A stretch of 64,000 nt of DNA from NCBI GenBank assembly GCA_013180625.2, contig SNVD02014553.1, forward strand, positions 857,461-921,460. Direction: 5' to 3'. This document shows, piece after piece, positions 23,284-36,329 of this stretch (positions within the stretch are counted from its first letter, which is position 1; every line of letters starts with the position of its first letter). The stretch comes from Boswellia sacra (lineage: Eukaryota > Streptophyta > Magnoliopsida > Sapindales > Burseraceae). A program made the position numbers and the translations under genes. The notes beneath the pieces were generated by a model, which saw only the letters and a list, made by a program, of their open reading frames with translations, was not told the origin of the DNA and did no database searches.

Positions 23284-23807
23284 TGTGAAGAAATCTGGAG
23301 ATAATATGTGGCTAGAGTAGGTTGCCTTGAAGCAAAAAATTTGGAAATTTTCTGTGCTCTCTTGCAAGCATACAAACTGAATTTAAGTGCAGAAACATAA
23401 ACAAGAACACACCAAAATTTACGTGGTTCGATCCATGATCTACTCCACGGGAGGGATAGAAATGAATGCACTAGAGAGAATTTGAATTACACACTCTCCT
23501 CACTGCACTCTCAGCTTAGAACCACTCTAAGCTCTTTGTATTTGCTTCTTTACACTCAGCTTTCTTTTTCAAGTTTTATACAACTTACATGACCTGCTTT
23601 TTCTACATTTACTGTACATCAGTATTAATAGCCTTTTTAGGTGGCTGACTATAAGTGTAAATACAGCAACCAAAAATAGATAGCAAGGCGGCTGTAGACA
23701 GACAGTAGAAAAACAACAGACATATAGCAATAAAACAGCATACAGACAGCAGTAAAACAGCAGCATGTTGCTGGTTGAGATGTAGTGGCTTTAGTCACAT
23801 TGCATCA
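23284..23807 (-). repeat. 5' LTR of the Copia element (524 bp)
   Basis: Matches 18612-19136. Ends GCATCA and is followed by TSD CTAGG at 23808-23812. Confidence 0.92.
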
Positions 23808-23989
23808 CTAGGGGTGGACCTTTTGTTGACCAATTAGTTGGGGAGTTGTATGTCATTATCCCCAAAATTATGTGATTAGTGACAGCACCGGTGCTTGTGT
23901 AGTATTATTACTCTTATGAAACATAAGTAGATATGTTATTAATGTTGTAAGAGCTTTAATTCTGGCCCGAAAAATTATGAGGATAGCCA

Positions 23990-26900
23990 TGTCACACCCT
24001 GTATCCGATATAGTAATATTGCAACGGATAAGAACTTGCCAAGGGAACACAATTGTCGCTATGCTGAAATCCTTCCTAATCTTTAACTGATTGAATACCT
24101 GAGGTACACAACAGAGTAGTGAGTATGAAACTCAGTAAGCAGCTAGAACTATAAAAAACAAGCGTAATACTCAAAATAAAATAATTAATGGCGACAACCA
24201 TTTCAGAATATGACTACTATTAAATACTTATTCCATAAATCACTGATTACTGTTCATTTCTTGGTATACAAGCCACCAATGCCCTACTAAGAAGGTCAAA
24301 AAATTGATTTCATTGTTCAAGGATGACACCCCTGTGCGAGGAAACTGGCATGGCGATGCTAAGTTTTTGATTTACAATCCGTTGCAATTTAAGTTTCGCG
24401 CTCCTGTGCCAATGAAGGGGCACACATGCGCCAACTCTCTATTTTCTCTTACTTGAGTCAGTGCAAGTAGCGCTCCAGCATGAAAGGTATGGCACAGCGA
24501 TGCCAATTCTCTGCCTATATCTCTTTAGATCCATTAAAGATGCACTCCTGCACTAGTTAATGGTGCTCTTGCACCAACCCTGTATCATTGGCCAATTTCC
24601 TAGACCAATTACTCACTTATCCAGTCACATTTCTAATTCCATAAATACCTGTCTATGGGTAGTCAAACCTGTCTTTCCAATGTTAAAGTTCATCACATAT
24701 ACCCATACATACACCCATTTATATACACATGTCTCATTTACAAATAAACTTTTCGCAAGTCTACCACATCCTCATGTGCTCCCATAAACACATAAATCAT
24801 TCACACATGAGTTTTCACAAGTTAGCTACATTGTTCATATGGATATCCATTTCACCTAATTTCGGAAGCTTCCACAGTACAGTCACAGACACTTAGGAAC
24901 AGTGCTCTCTAATCAAGGTAGAACTTTTTATTTCACAGTCAGTTCCCATATGTAGGCCTACCCATGAATCAACTCAAGGCTAGTCTGACAATCCGGGTGA
25001 TACAAGGCCCATGCTACTGAATCTCGTCTAGAGAAACACATGGTCCAGACCTCCCCTCAAGCCATGGGGATACGAAATAGTACAGATACATTCAAAGGCC
25101 TACCCATGAAATAGCTCAAGGCTAGTCTAACAATCCGGGTGATACCAGGCCCATGCCACCAAATCTCATCTAGAGAAAAATATAGTCCAGACCTCCCCTC
25201 AAGTTATGGGAGTATGTAACAGTACGAATACATTCAGATGCCTACACTTGAAATAGCTCGAGGCTGGTCTGACAATCCGGGTGATACCGGACCCATGCTA
25301 CCGAATCTCGTCTAGAGAAACACATGGTCCAGACCTCCCCTCAAGCTATGAGAGCCAAATATCCTAAGTTGTGGCATGCCACTCACATATCAGTTTTCAA
25401 ATTCAGTCACATAAGTGAAGCTCTATATGAAGCTTTCACTCACATATCACATTTCATACTTAAGTCACATAAATGAAGCTTTATATCAAGCTTCTAACCC
25501 AATCACAACTTATCATAATTTATTCACCATAATACTAGCATTTAACGGTATCACATTTCACATTCGACATTCAATATATTCCTATAGGCTTGGCACGAAA
25601 TTTCAAATTCATAACACATCACACAATGATGCATGCATTCGCACATCACAGTGTTGCAGTTTACTTTCATAATTGAGGTTCTACGTAGGCTTCTCATTAA
25701 TCTCGTATACATTCACAAATATAATAAGCCTACATATCTCATACACGCTTATGGATGTGCACAATCTACACATTGGCATCATTTCTACACACATAGAACC
25801 CCAATGACATCTTTATTCGTGCCAACACCTTCCATTACTCTTCGATGTATTTCAATCATATCGTTGCACAACTATTTCCATGTATAACTGATCTCATTCA
25901 TTTTTCACTCATACATATTCATGAAACTCTAATACACATGGTATTTCATAGACATTCATTTGTCATGCCATCCACATGAGGAATTAGTATCCTAGAATGT
26001 TTGGCATGTATTTCATTCTTCATATACACACATCGTTTCATTGGCAATGTTATTTAAGTCATATCACAACAAATTCACATATATGAGGGCACATTCACAT
26101 TTCTATATCTCACACACATAGAATTTACACCAACATGTCAATCACATACACATCAAAGTGTGTGAAATCACACATTTCATAAATCACTATAAACCCCCAT
26201 TTAATCATTTCCTATATCAAGGTCGATGTATTCAAGGCCCCATCCACATTCCATCAACACATTTCACATATATTCACAAACACAATCATTAAATACATTT
26301 CATTAAAAGTCAACATCTATTGTGTCCTCAAAAGAGTCTAGCTACTTACCTGATTAGCCTCGCCTCTTAATTTTGTTTTCATGTATTTCTTGATAAGCAA
26401 TTGTTTAAAGTTCATCTCTTCTTCTTCTTCTTCCTCTCTGATATTCATTGCCATAGTCATGACACACTGATCAGTGTCCATTTAGAAGTCATTAAATCCC
26501 TTATAGGTTAACAACAATTCAACCAACTAATAACATCATTTATTAAACTCTATCACACACACACATATTGGTTGGATTATTATAATAAGAGATTATTCAT
26601 TTCCAATCATCACCAAACCTCATGGAACTCAAATACACATACATATTATACTCCATGAATTTTATTGAGTCTAAATAATGTCATATACCCTTGAAAATCC
26701 TTAATTTCAATCACACAGCAAATCTGTCTGCAAACCTCCCAACTGAACAATGCAACTTTGAAGAATTTTGTAAAATTCTACAATAATCAAATCTCTACCA
26801 AACTTTCCAGTCTCGAACTAGACACATATAAGAGTCATTCCACCAAAAATAATGATTTTATAAGGAGTTTAAGTCAGTCAAATGAAATTTAACTTATCTA

Positions 26901-27800
26901 TTCTGTTTTGACAGTTAAAATTTCTAGCTTTACAACCTCATTGAAAAATCATATAAATTCATATAAAGCTCCAAAGTCCATTAAATTTTTCAGTTCAATA
27001 GAAAACATATCTAATGAATTGTATACCGAAAACCAGAATTTTTCATGAAGGATTGGTTCCTCAAATGAAAACCGTTTCCCAGACTTTGTTTCAAAACAGG
27101 GGATATCCAAATTCGGTTCAGCAGCTTTGAAAAATCACCATAAATTGTTCGCTTTGAATTTTTGAGTGATTCAAAATGATATAAACTCCTCAATGTGTCT
27201 AGTTTCACATATAAAAATTTCAGAAACAAATTATATTCTTATAACTTCAGAGATAATTCGTACTCCCTCATGCTCAGTTTGACTGTCCTGCAGATCGAAT
27301 TCTGACCCAATCATCATCTATGGCCTTCCTATCTCATCCAATCTACTAGAATCATGTATAACCCACCAAATTTGTGATTTCCATCATACTAATTGCATAC
27401 ATCACATGAACATACCATAGACCATAGTTTAATCTAACATTCCTTCACAAAATTTAGTAACTAAGCATGAGAAGTTAAGGAGAGAAAAGATTCCTACCTT
27501 GAATTCCTCCTAGTTTCCTTTAATTTTCCTTGATTCCTCACAATTGAAGAAAGCAAATAGAGAGAAAAAGAGAGGGCTGGAAACGGGTTTTGGTAGAGAC
27601 AAGAAAGAGAAATAAAATTCCTAAAGTTCTCCCATGCTTATATAGGTAAGGATTGAGGTGAAATTCCAAGTTAGCCCTTGTACTTACTAACATCCTCCAA
27701 TTTCATCCTCCAATATCACTTATTAACATATATGCATAAATAAATACACACTTTAAGTCGTATGAAGGCATGTTTATTGACAAAATTTTGAGGTGTTACA
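23990..27800 (-). mobile_element. Solo LTR (3.8 kb) of a second Gypsy family
   Basis: Runs from TGTCACACC to GGTGTTACA, with complementary ends, flanked by TSD AGCCA (23985-23989 and 27801-27805). The empty site ATAGCCAAGCCACC survives at about 47350 in the duplicate. There is no internal region, so this is a recombined solo LTR. It carries three copies of the structured unit also seen in the intact Gypsy LTRs, and a minus-strand TATA box near 27638-27646. Its length is notable for a solo LTR. It ends 40 bp before the start codon of the pseudogene at 27841. Confidence 0.92.
24974..25355 (-). repeat. Three structured units in the solo LTR
   Basis: Units at about 24974-25075, 25100-25210 and 25250-25352 share sequence and order with the units at 4321-4672. 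The last has a perfect GGUCUG against CAGACC inner stem, where other copies have CAGACU. One copy has UAGAC against GUCUG, keeping pairing by G-U. Confidence 0.75.
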
Positions 27801-27840
27801 AGCCAAGCCACCACTCTCTGCTCTGCCACTGCTAACACAT

Positions 27841-29376
27841 ATGGCCACTGCGGCTACAAGCTCCAGAGGAGCACCGAAGCTCAGCCACAGAAGCCCAAGT
27901 CATCGTCGTTTAAACCCAACAAGGAAGCTCCATGGCTCCACTAAATTCCTCATCCACATCCCAACTCACTTTTCCATGTCAAGGCCACCACAATTGTCCT
28001 TCACAGTCCAAGCCTCCAATGACCCCCAGATACAAGACCAAGATTCAACAAAAGACAACAACACTGCTGCTTCCACCTCTCAGGTCAGTTTACTATTTGT
28101 ATGAGCTTTCAAGTGGGTTTGATTCGTTTATTTGTTCTTTGTTCAGATGGTTTTCATTGTGAAGCCTCTGAAATGAATGCTTTAGATTATTCCACCATTG
28201 GTTGCATTAGAAGTAAAGAAAAGGATAAATTTTGCTATTGTTTTTCTTGATATCTTTCTCTGCTGTTCAAGGGATTGTTTACAACTTAGGTTGTTGCTGC
28301 AATTATCTTGATATATAGGAGCTCTGGAGTTCTTATGTCTCTTTAATTGTAGAAAATTTTGATATTATTTAATAAAGGAGATGATTGTTTTTCCTCTTTC
28401 TCTTGAGCTAAATACTACTTCTTTCTACTTAATCTCTAGATTACGAGACTATTTAGAGATTTTTTAGGATGTAGTTAATGATTGCATATATAGATGCACC
28501 TAATTGATTTGCATTGTTCATAATTCATAAACAACCATCTTTTCTGTGTATGTATTTGCTTATTATAATCAAAGTATCGAAACATGATGAAAATAAAAAA
28601 TAAGTTCATAATTATTCTTAATTCAATTCTAAATCAATCAAGATATGCAAAAATTTTTCAAAAGCTTGGAAAAGATTTTGAATTCTTATTCGAGGAATGA
28701 TTGAATGGATGGATGTTTTAAACACTGGAGACACTCTAAGCTTCATGCCTCCGTTCATATCTGGATGTAAGACAGAATACAAAGGTTAGCAGCATTCATT
28801 TGAATGGAAGTTTTAGACAAAGGAGCTACTATATGCTTGGATTCTTGCTTTGTTCATCTAGACATAATACTCACTCAGAAAGGTTGGAATAGTCTGTATA
28901 AATGGAGGTTTTGAGACCCCAAACCCAATTTTCGATTATGAACATCTAGTTTCATCCATTTGGATGAGTGGAGGAACCAAAACCAAGGTTCTTAGCAATC
29001 ATCTACCTAGCATAACAAAGGACTGTTATTGGTTGAACCTAATATATCCTGAACAGTTGAACACCATACAGTAGAGAATTTGACAATTCACTCTTGTGTG
29101 TCCCTTGTACTTCAAAAAACAAAAACTGCTTTAGTTGCACAAATGGATACATCTGCTTATTAATATGTTTCTTTGTATAAACAGGATGACCTGAACTAAT
29201 TGTTGAAATTAGGAGCTGGTTCTTTTGTTGGTGCAGCTGTGATCAAGTATGGAAGCATCATTTTCCCAGAGATAACCAGGCCAACCCTCTTGCAGGCTCT
29301 AGTTATGATTTTAACTCCAGTTATCACAGCAGTGTGGCTTTTGATTAAGCAAAGTCGTGCAGAAAAACAAAGCTGA
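27841..29376 (+). pseudogene. Chloroplast small membrane protein gene, disabled left copy
   Basis: Exon 1 is 27841-28083 (81 codons, a Ser/Thr/Arg-rich transit peptide starting MATAATSSRG). The donor is CAG-GTCAGT; exon 2 is 29185-29376. It mirrors the intact gene at 47392-48919, but codon 86 is TAA (29197-29199) where the intact copy has TTT, and a Gly in the membrane part is Glu (PEITRP). Everything after the stop, including both predicted membrane segments, would be lost. The promoter side has also been replaced: a solo LTR ends 40 bp upstream and a Copia element lies beyond. Splice sites are preserved, so it may still be transcribed. Confidence 0.85.
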
Positions 29377-30637
29377 AAGCCTGGCTTCTAGATTACGGTA
29401 TGTGTCTGTTGGTTAAAATAAAATGTCATGACCCATAATGCAACTAACTCCAAATGAGTGTGCAATCAAATCTGCTTGGAAAGGTTGCTAGAGAGTGTAC
29501 TACCAAGCATAACTTGAGAGTGAAATATGCACAGAAATTTGATTCCAGAAGTATTAAAAAGAAATTCAATTGATCCGCAGTTTGTGATGATTTCTCTGCT
29601 AGTCAAGTTCCTTTTCTCAGAGAACACATCATGTCGAATGCCATGAACTCTTGTCAATTGCTACTGTCGTGTCACAAACTTGAGAAATCTGTGAAACATG
29701 TAGCTGGTGGTGATGACTGATGAGACATGAATTCCAGGAGTGAAAAGCATTTGAATGAAAAGCTGTGTAGGCATTTGTTAATAAAGTTACTAGCCTCACG
29801 TTGAGAAAACTGGTATTGATAACATCTAAGAGTTGTCTATCCTTGGCTCCGATATCAAACTGTAGAATTTCGCAAGGTTTGGTATTTTTAACATTGTAAC
29901 ATATATAGGTATAAATAACACAGCTACTAATACAATTTCATTGCTGAAGTGGCTTCATTAAGGCAAGATCTCTAATACTAACAAAGTAGAAAGATTGACA
30001 AGAGCAGCCAAAAGATTGCATTGAATTTGGAAGCACACAGCAAGCTTTAAATAAATGCAGGTCTTCTGTAATGGCAATTCCAGATATGTCTTCACGTTAC
30101 ATCTCTTATGTTAGTGATTGGTTTAGAAGAGGAAGTGTAAACATAAAGCTGACTGAAGGGTTTTATGATCATACATCTAGAATATTTCGTAACATTGCCG
30201 GCATTAACTATCTTAGTTTTGAGTGATTGGGACAGAATAAATGAATAGAAATGGATTTCCACCTTGCCAGAATTCTATTGCCCGAATTGATCATGTTCTT
30301 CCATAGAATTCAAATGTACATTCTTTAAATGATCGTTACATATACTAGCTGTTGCACTCCCGTGTCTTAGCCGCTTATGCAATGAAAATTGGAAATCAAT
30401 ACACTTAAAAGATGCAAATCTTTATTAATATACTAAAATTTAGATGGGAGAACAAAAATAAAAGAATATCTACGAGTGTGAAACTTGATTTTGCCACCGT
30501 AATGCTGATTATTTCCAGTTAAAGTGGCCTCAGTAATGATTGCATGGACCTTCAGGAAAACTATCCATGTCCAAAATAGCAGAGAAACTTTGGAAAGGCA
30601 AGAACTAATGTGTAGACTTCACCTACTGAAACACCAG
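29377..30637. other. Intergenic region between convergent gene ends (left copy)
   Basis: Aligns with 48920-50191. It holds the 3' flank of the membrane-protein pseudogene and the 3' flank of the orphan DnaJ exons. No further gene was recognised. Confidence 0.6.
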
Positions 30638-32172
30638 CTACAGGTTGTCTTTAAGCCACTTTAAAGCCCCATTCGCAACAGACCTGCAAATTCAATAGTT
30701 TTTTTCTTTGCTTTGGTCAAGCTATACAAGAAGATTAAGAAAAAATTGGACAAATTGATAGAGAGATTCGTCAATAGAACAGATGACTAAATTGAGAATA
30801 AGAGCACAAGGGAAATTCCGCACAGAAGTTATCAATAAAGATGATAAAAATCAAGCCATAATAAATCAAATAGCACTAATGCAAATCTAGTCTACAATTT
30901 CTTGAGGTTAAATGCATCCAATCAATTATTAGTAAAAGGTACAATTCCTCAAGTGTTGTTTGTGCAATCTAATCTCGTACAAATTAGGGGCATTCAGAAA
31001 GGTCAGAGATATTGGCATCCTCAGTTTAGCCCTTTTGAAATAATAATTTGCACTGCCTGTTATTTCACAGAGATAGATAAGAGGCGTGTTCTCAAGACAG
31101 ATTTTCAAAGGTTGACTGGTGTTTATTCTTGCCAATACTTTTATATCAAAGCATATCTTCAAAACATGGGCTGAATGTAGTAAATAATCATGAGTAAAAG
31201 GAAGGATATCGAAACATCCAAGAGTACATGAGTTAATGAGAAAAGGTATCCCATATAAGACAATTACAAATATGTGAAGGCAACTTAAAGATCAAATTGA
31301 TAAAAAACATGCAAAATGCAGTAAATAATTATGGAGCCCAAGATAGCCTGTGATAAAATTGTAATACTTAGATTTGATGACGGTCCTCGTAAGGATATGA
31401 ACTTGGATATTATTTCAGTAAATAATTGACAGATGCAAATTATGTTTATGGCAATGTAAAATAATCATAACATAGCTCAAATGACGAATGTGACAGATCA
31501 TGTAATATCAGCATCTTGATGCAAAATTTTAAGATCCCTTTATTGAAAAAATGTGAAACAAAATATCATGAAAGGTGGTCTATTAAATCACATACTGAAA
31601 CCGAGAAGCTTGTACTAGTACCCGACATATAATCACATTACGTAAGCCTTAATATCTAGTAGTTAAAAATGGTAAAGAGATCTTACCCAGCCAAATCTTT
31701 TAATGCCTTCCATACATCATTCTGCTCTTCAGATTTTTCATTTTTCTCTTCAACGGTACCCATCTGACTTTCTCCTGAACTTCTGATAGCTGAAGCAAAA
31801 ATCATATTTCAGACTCATGACAGATATGCAGTCAAATTAACAGAACGCATTTTGCATGAGTAATGGACATTACTTCCCCAAAATCCACAACAAAGGACAT
31901 TACTTCACTTGCAACTTGACCTCATATATAAAGAAATATCTGTCTTTTTACTCATGTAAAGACACAAGTATTTGATGATGCTCAATCAAGCTATAGATCC
32001 CTAAGAATAAGTACTTGAATTAACTCAAACAATTTAGAACAATATGCAAGTTCTAGGCAGTTGCTTACTGGCTGGCTGAGTTTGGGGCTGCGTTTTGGTC
32101 CGAGTACGTGAACGTTTGCTAGTAGTGTTACTTAGAGAAGCAAGTTCTTCAAGCAATTCACGCTCTTTCGCG
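30638..32172 (-). pseudogene. Orphan exons 9-11 of the chloroplast DnaJ gene
   Basis: Exon 9 copy at 32172-32069, exon 10 copy at 31789-31687, exon 11 copy at 30683-30638. All match the functional gene at 51726-51623, 51344-51242 and 50237-50192 in size, splice sites and frame, ending [13 protein letters not shown]. Exons 1-8 (J domain, zinc domain, most of the substrate domain) and the promoter are absent. Similarity to the real gene stops at about 32525, inside intron 8. This is a truncated duplicate with no expected function unless transcribed from elsewhere. Confidence 0.88.
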
Positions 32173-32276
32173 CTGCAAACATATGCAAAACTCGTGGAAT
32201 TAAGTGCAAACAGCTCTAATTAAGTTACTTAACGCAGATGCATTTCAAGAGAACCAGCCAGTAGTTCATATGACGC

Positions 32277-32317
32277 GCGCGCGCGCACACACTCTCTCTC
32301 TCTCTATATATATATAG
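32277..32317. repeat. Compound (GC)n(AC)n(TC)n(TA)n microsatellite
   Basis: A short compound array. The duplicate position (51830-51906) has become a much longer (TC)n(TA)n array. Confidence 0.85.
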
Positions 32318-32539
32318 CAGGATAACAATACTTTGCATGCATTTTAAGAGGGTTTCAGTAAGTGGTCATGAAGAGTTTCCGAGATACTCTTTGCACAAAG
32401 GCAACATAAATTTTAGAATGGTTCTGCGTAGTCAATAATTGGTGGCATCAATTGGTCCTGTTGAGCTGTTAAAGGTGAAGGAACTTCACACAAGGCTCGA
32501 AATATTCAACAATTCATTTAATTTAATAATTAAAAAAGT

Positions 32540-33324
32540 GTAATATGCTGGAAGCTAATGCAAGTCCAACACCAATGATGACTAATCAAAAGTTATCAGT
32601 TGAAGTCAGTGAGGTATTTGAATAACCAACAGTTTATAGAAGTATTACAGGAGCTTTGTAGTATCTTGCAATGTCTCGTCCAGATATTGCTTATGCAGTG
32701 AATAAACTAAGTCAATTTCTACAAGCTCCGACAAAACTGCAATGGCAAACTTGTAAACGGTTGCTAAGATATGTTAAAAGGGAACTTGAATCATGGAATA
32801 TTGTTTAAGACTATGACATCATTTGCTTTGACTAGTTTCAGTGACGCAGATTGGACCAGCTCAATTGATGATAGAAGATCTACATCTAGATGTTGTGTGT
32901 TTTTTGGGTGTAATTTAATTTTTTGGTCATCTAAAAAGCAGAAGATAGTTGCAAGATCCTCAACCAAGTCAGAGTACAGGGCACTATCACCACCTGCTAC
33001 AAAGGTTATTTAGCTGCAAAGCTTACTAAGAGAATTGGGTTTCAAGTTAGCTGAGATACCAGTCTTGTGGTATGATAACAAAGGAGCAGAATCATTAGCT
33101 GCCAATCCTGTCTTCCATGCTTGCACCACGCATATAGAAGTTGCGTACACTTTGTTAGAGAGAAGGTTTTGTCAAAGCAAATTAGTGTTAAGCACATCTC
33201 GACTGAGCAACAAATTGTAGATATAATGACTAAGCCTCTTGCTGGTACGAGGTTCGAAATTTTCAGAGACAAGTTAGTAATTTTGTCTACAAACGCTGAT
33301 CGAGAAGGATACAGTCAAACTTGA
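32540..33324 (+). pseudogene. Copia RT/RNase H fragment (Ale-like)
   Basis: On the + strand, broken frames read RT-end motifs (YLAMSRPDIAYAVNKLSQF) and RNase H motifs (FSDADWTSSIDDRRSTS, FWSSKKQKIVARSSTKSEYR, then KHISTEQQIVDIMTKPLAG). The SSKKQK and RSSTKSEYRAL wording fits the Ale/Retrofit lineage. Gag, protease, integrase and the 5' LTR are missing. The left edge abuts the end of DnaJ-homologous sequence at about 32525. Confidence 0.85.
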
Positions 33325-33331
33325 AGGGAGG

Positions 33332-33564
33332 TGTTGAAACAAAAGAGATAAAGAGAACTAAAATTAAGAATTGAGTATCTTGTAAGGTAAGTCAGTATTA
33401 GGAAAGATATTTTGTCACCAAGTCACGTGAGGTACTATGTGCCAGTAGCCTCAAGCTTTTATATAAAGCACCTACATGTAATCAGCTTATCAAGTAGTAA
33501 AGAAGGTGAAACAGTTTCTTATTCATTCTTGTAACGAACTTCCACTGGAAGCTTCTCTCTAACA
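33332..33564 (+). repeat. 3' LTR of the truncated Copia element (233 bp)
   Basis: Begins TGTTGAAAC right after a purine tract (GAAGGGAGG at 33322-33331) and ends CTCTCTAACA. The sequence shared with the left duplicate (from 3187) starts at the next base. Confidence 0.8.
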
Positions 33565-35209
33565 CATCTCATAACTTGGATTCATTTCAAGAGTGTAGAC
33601 ATGTGGAAAACCAAGCCACATACCGATCCATGATAAATTGTTTTATAGTTGTTGTACGCCCTCTCATGGTTGTCTCTTAAGCATCTTTAAGTATTTTTGG
33701 GTTTTTCTTTTTTTTTTTCTTGGGTTAAATTTCAAAAAGTTGAAATTATTGATTAATGACTTTTTTTGGTTAACCACAAACCAATACAGGATGAATTGAC
33801 AATTTTTCTTTATTATCGGTTTTTAGCATTCGGTAGCTCAACTCTCTTTTTAGGTTGTAGAACTATTGATCAATAGGGCTTGAAAAAAAAAAGGACTTAT
33901 CAATATCCTATTTTTATAATCATAATATCTGAATTTTTTAAAAATATAATTATTTAAAATAGAACACTTGCAAATTTGTCATTCACATTTTTATTATTAA
34001 TGTATATGATTGCATATTATTGCAATGACACTTTGGTAGGTCTGTAACGTGTTGGCAAGGTTACAAATGACTAATCAGTAATTTCTTGATATTTGTTTTA
34101 ATGACTAATGATACAAATAGTGGTATATATTTTTAACTGTTCTGTAATACAAAATCGGCAATTTCTTTGTTGTGGGAGTACTATTATTATCATTTTTTTT
34201 TCTAATTTCTACCATCAATGTTATATTAGAAAATGTGAGACTATGGTCATCATCAATCCAGCATGGTGTCTATAGATGTTAAAACTTCAAAGAGTCAAAC
34301 TCTTTGGGAACAAAAATCTTCAATTTTACTTTATATATATATATATGTTTGTTTGAAGAAGAATAAAATTTTCCTTTCCCTTTTCAGGAATACGTGAGTT
34401 GGTGATTCTTGTTGCACTGAATCTTAAGTAGTCAAACAACATCGATGTTCACCCCCCCAATGTCCTGCAAATTAACTTGACCGATGTTGACGTTCTTTAT
34501 CTTTCGTCCAATCAATTAGGTGAGAACTTCCAACATGATATTGCTTACGAGGGCCTCTGAGTGATTGTCCCTTTTCGATAACAACTTTTAAGGCTCATTT
34601 TCATTAACTTCGTTAGTTAGCCAAAGATAGTTAAAGCTCGAGGTTGTTTTACTCTCAACAGAAAATGATTTCTAAGTGGTACGTGAAAACTAGGAATTGC
34701 ATTTTACATGTCAATTGAAGGTCTTGTCCTTAGGCAATAATTGCAACTTACAGGAAATATTAAATAGTACAAGCAAATCCTAATTTCTGATAAAAATCTA
34801 AGTAGAAATCAGCCTTCATACTACCATTCTCTCCAAAACTTAATGAACATCTCTCTTACATCGGCACTTCCTTTGGATTAGAATAAATTCTCACACTTAA
34901 TTTGCTCAGTGAAATATTACAGGATTAGCAGTTCCGTAAAACAGAAGTAATTGTGCACAATTCATAATTAGTATGGAAATACACAAGTTTTAACTGGAAC
35001 TGCTTTTGTAAGATAGATATATTGCCAAACAAAGTCTATCAAAAGGCCATAGAGTGAGAGTTGTTGCATTGCGTATGAACAGCAAAGGCTAATGTTTGAC
35101 AAAAGCAATTCAACAAGACAACGACCATAGTATCTGATGTTCATGCTCACTTCTGAGCCTCCTTCATTTCCTTAGGCTTCTACAATTTGGTTGAATAAAC
35201 TTTCTCAAA
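33565..35209. other. Start of the right duplicate copy; intergenic
   Basis: 33565-34042 aligns with 3187-3662, and 34048-35209 with 13623-14779. The site 34043-34047 (TGTAA) is the unoccupied target of the Gypsy element. No gene was recognised. Confidence 0.7.
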
Positions 35210-35606
35210 GTTCTTTGGGGAGTGTGACATTCGTATTCTTGCTTATTGCAGCAAGCATTCTTGCTTCTTGATCGGTAGCTATAACCTGCAGTAATCAACA
35301 ATCAAGTTATAAACAGAGCGAGAGAATTTTTCTACAATTTCAAATGTTAATTAGGAAAAACCTGATTATATGAAGTAAATCTGAAAACATTAATTACCTG
35401 ATAATCTGGACGTAAAACTGTTGCAGCTAACTCTCTAACAGTCCTTTTCATCCCTTTCTGTCTATCCCCCCACAGATGAAGCATAGGCCAAGCAACTGAA
35501 TATGATTCAAATGCTTTCATATTAGTCTATCAAACGTAATCTAAATTATTTTTTGACCACGCTTCCTATTTACTTTGAAATTCTTTCTAATTTAACATCA
35601 AATTAG

Positions 35607-35649
<43 letters not shown>

Positions 35650-35780
35650 CTGTTTTACGGTGTAGCTATCTATAAAGAGGATAAAAACCAGCCAACCTGA
35701 ACAAAACTACTTTATCGTGGCTGAAAACTTAACTTGAAGTTCATCTCATAACTTACAATCATTTCAGCATTGCAGGGCTT
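35210..35780 (-). pseudogene. 3'-terminal exons of the unrecognised gene, right copy of unit 2
   Basis: Nearly identical to 14780-15360, including the terminal exon with EARMLAAISKNTNVTLPKEL and its stop, its CTGCAG acceptor, and the upstream exon with GDRQKGMKRTVRELAATVLR. The near-identity contrasts with the more diverged flanks. Confidence 0.5.
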
Positions 35781-36329
35781 GTGCAGAACCAGAACGTCAA
35801 AAAAGTATTAGACTTATGTTTTCATCACAGGCACATCTTATAATTACGAACAGTTTTATTGTAAGTAATGGCAAATTATAAGTCCTACAATATTTGAAAG
35901 AGTTACACAAACTGCCATTCATCATGACAGGTGAAGCAAGCCTCATGGTAATCTCCATCTCACACACACACACACACATATATATATATCCATGTAAAAC
36001 AGCCTCTTCTGTTGTCATATACCAGAGAGAATTCAATTGCATGCGTTTAGTCAAGCCTTCCACCAGGCAGAAGTTCAGGGTTCAAAATGCTTGTCTGCTT
36101 GATAAGTATCGGAAATGACCATTACATTCTCAGTTTAATAAAACATATCCGTCGAGAACAGCATTAGTTAGAGGATTAAAAGTTCAAAAAAGAACTGAAT
36201 ATGAGATGAACTAATTAATCTCAAACCATTCCTTAATAACTTTTTTTGTAAACCCGAAATCATAATTTTTAACAATCAACGATCAGAATACTATTCACAA
36301 AACTAATTCATTGGATTCCATATATATAT

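Larger units (their letters stand above)
18612..23807 (-). mobile_element. Tork-type Copia retrotransposon, full length but decayed
   Basis: LTRs 18612-19136 and 23284-23807 (both TGTGAAGAAATCTGG to ACATCA or GCATCA) flank a 4.1-kb interior on the minus strand. The TSD is CTAGG and the primer site is for initiator Met-tRNA. The interior encodes gag, protease, integrase, RT and RNase H in Copia order. The gag start (KFDGKTDFSLWKMKIQALL) and the integrase cysteine motif resemble TNT1-94/Tork elements. The frame is broken in several places and key protease and zinc-knuckle residues are changed, so it cannot be autonomous. Confidence 0.93.

Noticed and set aside
27932..28162. Second-frame open frame over exon 1 of the membrane-protein pseudogene
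   Set aside because: It is a shadow frame running into the intron; the same frame occurs in the intact copy.
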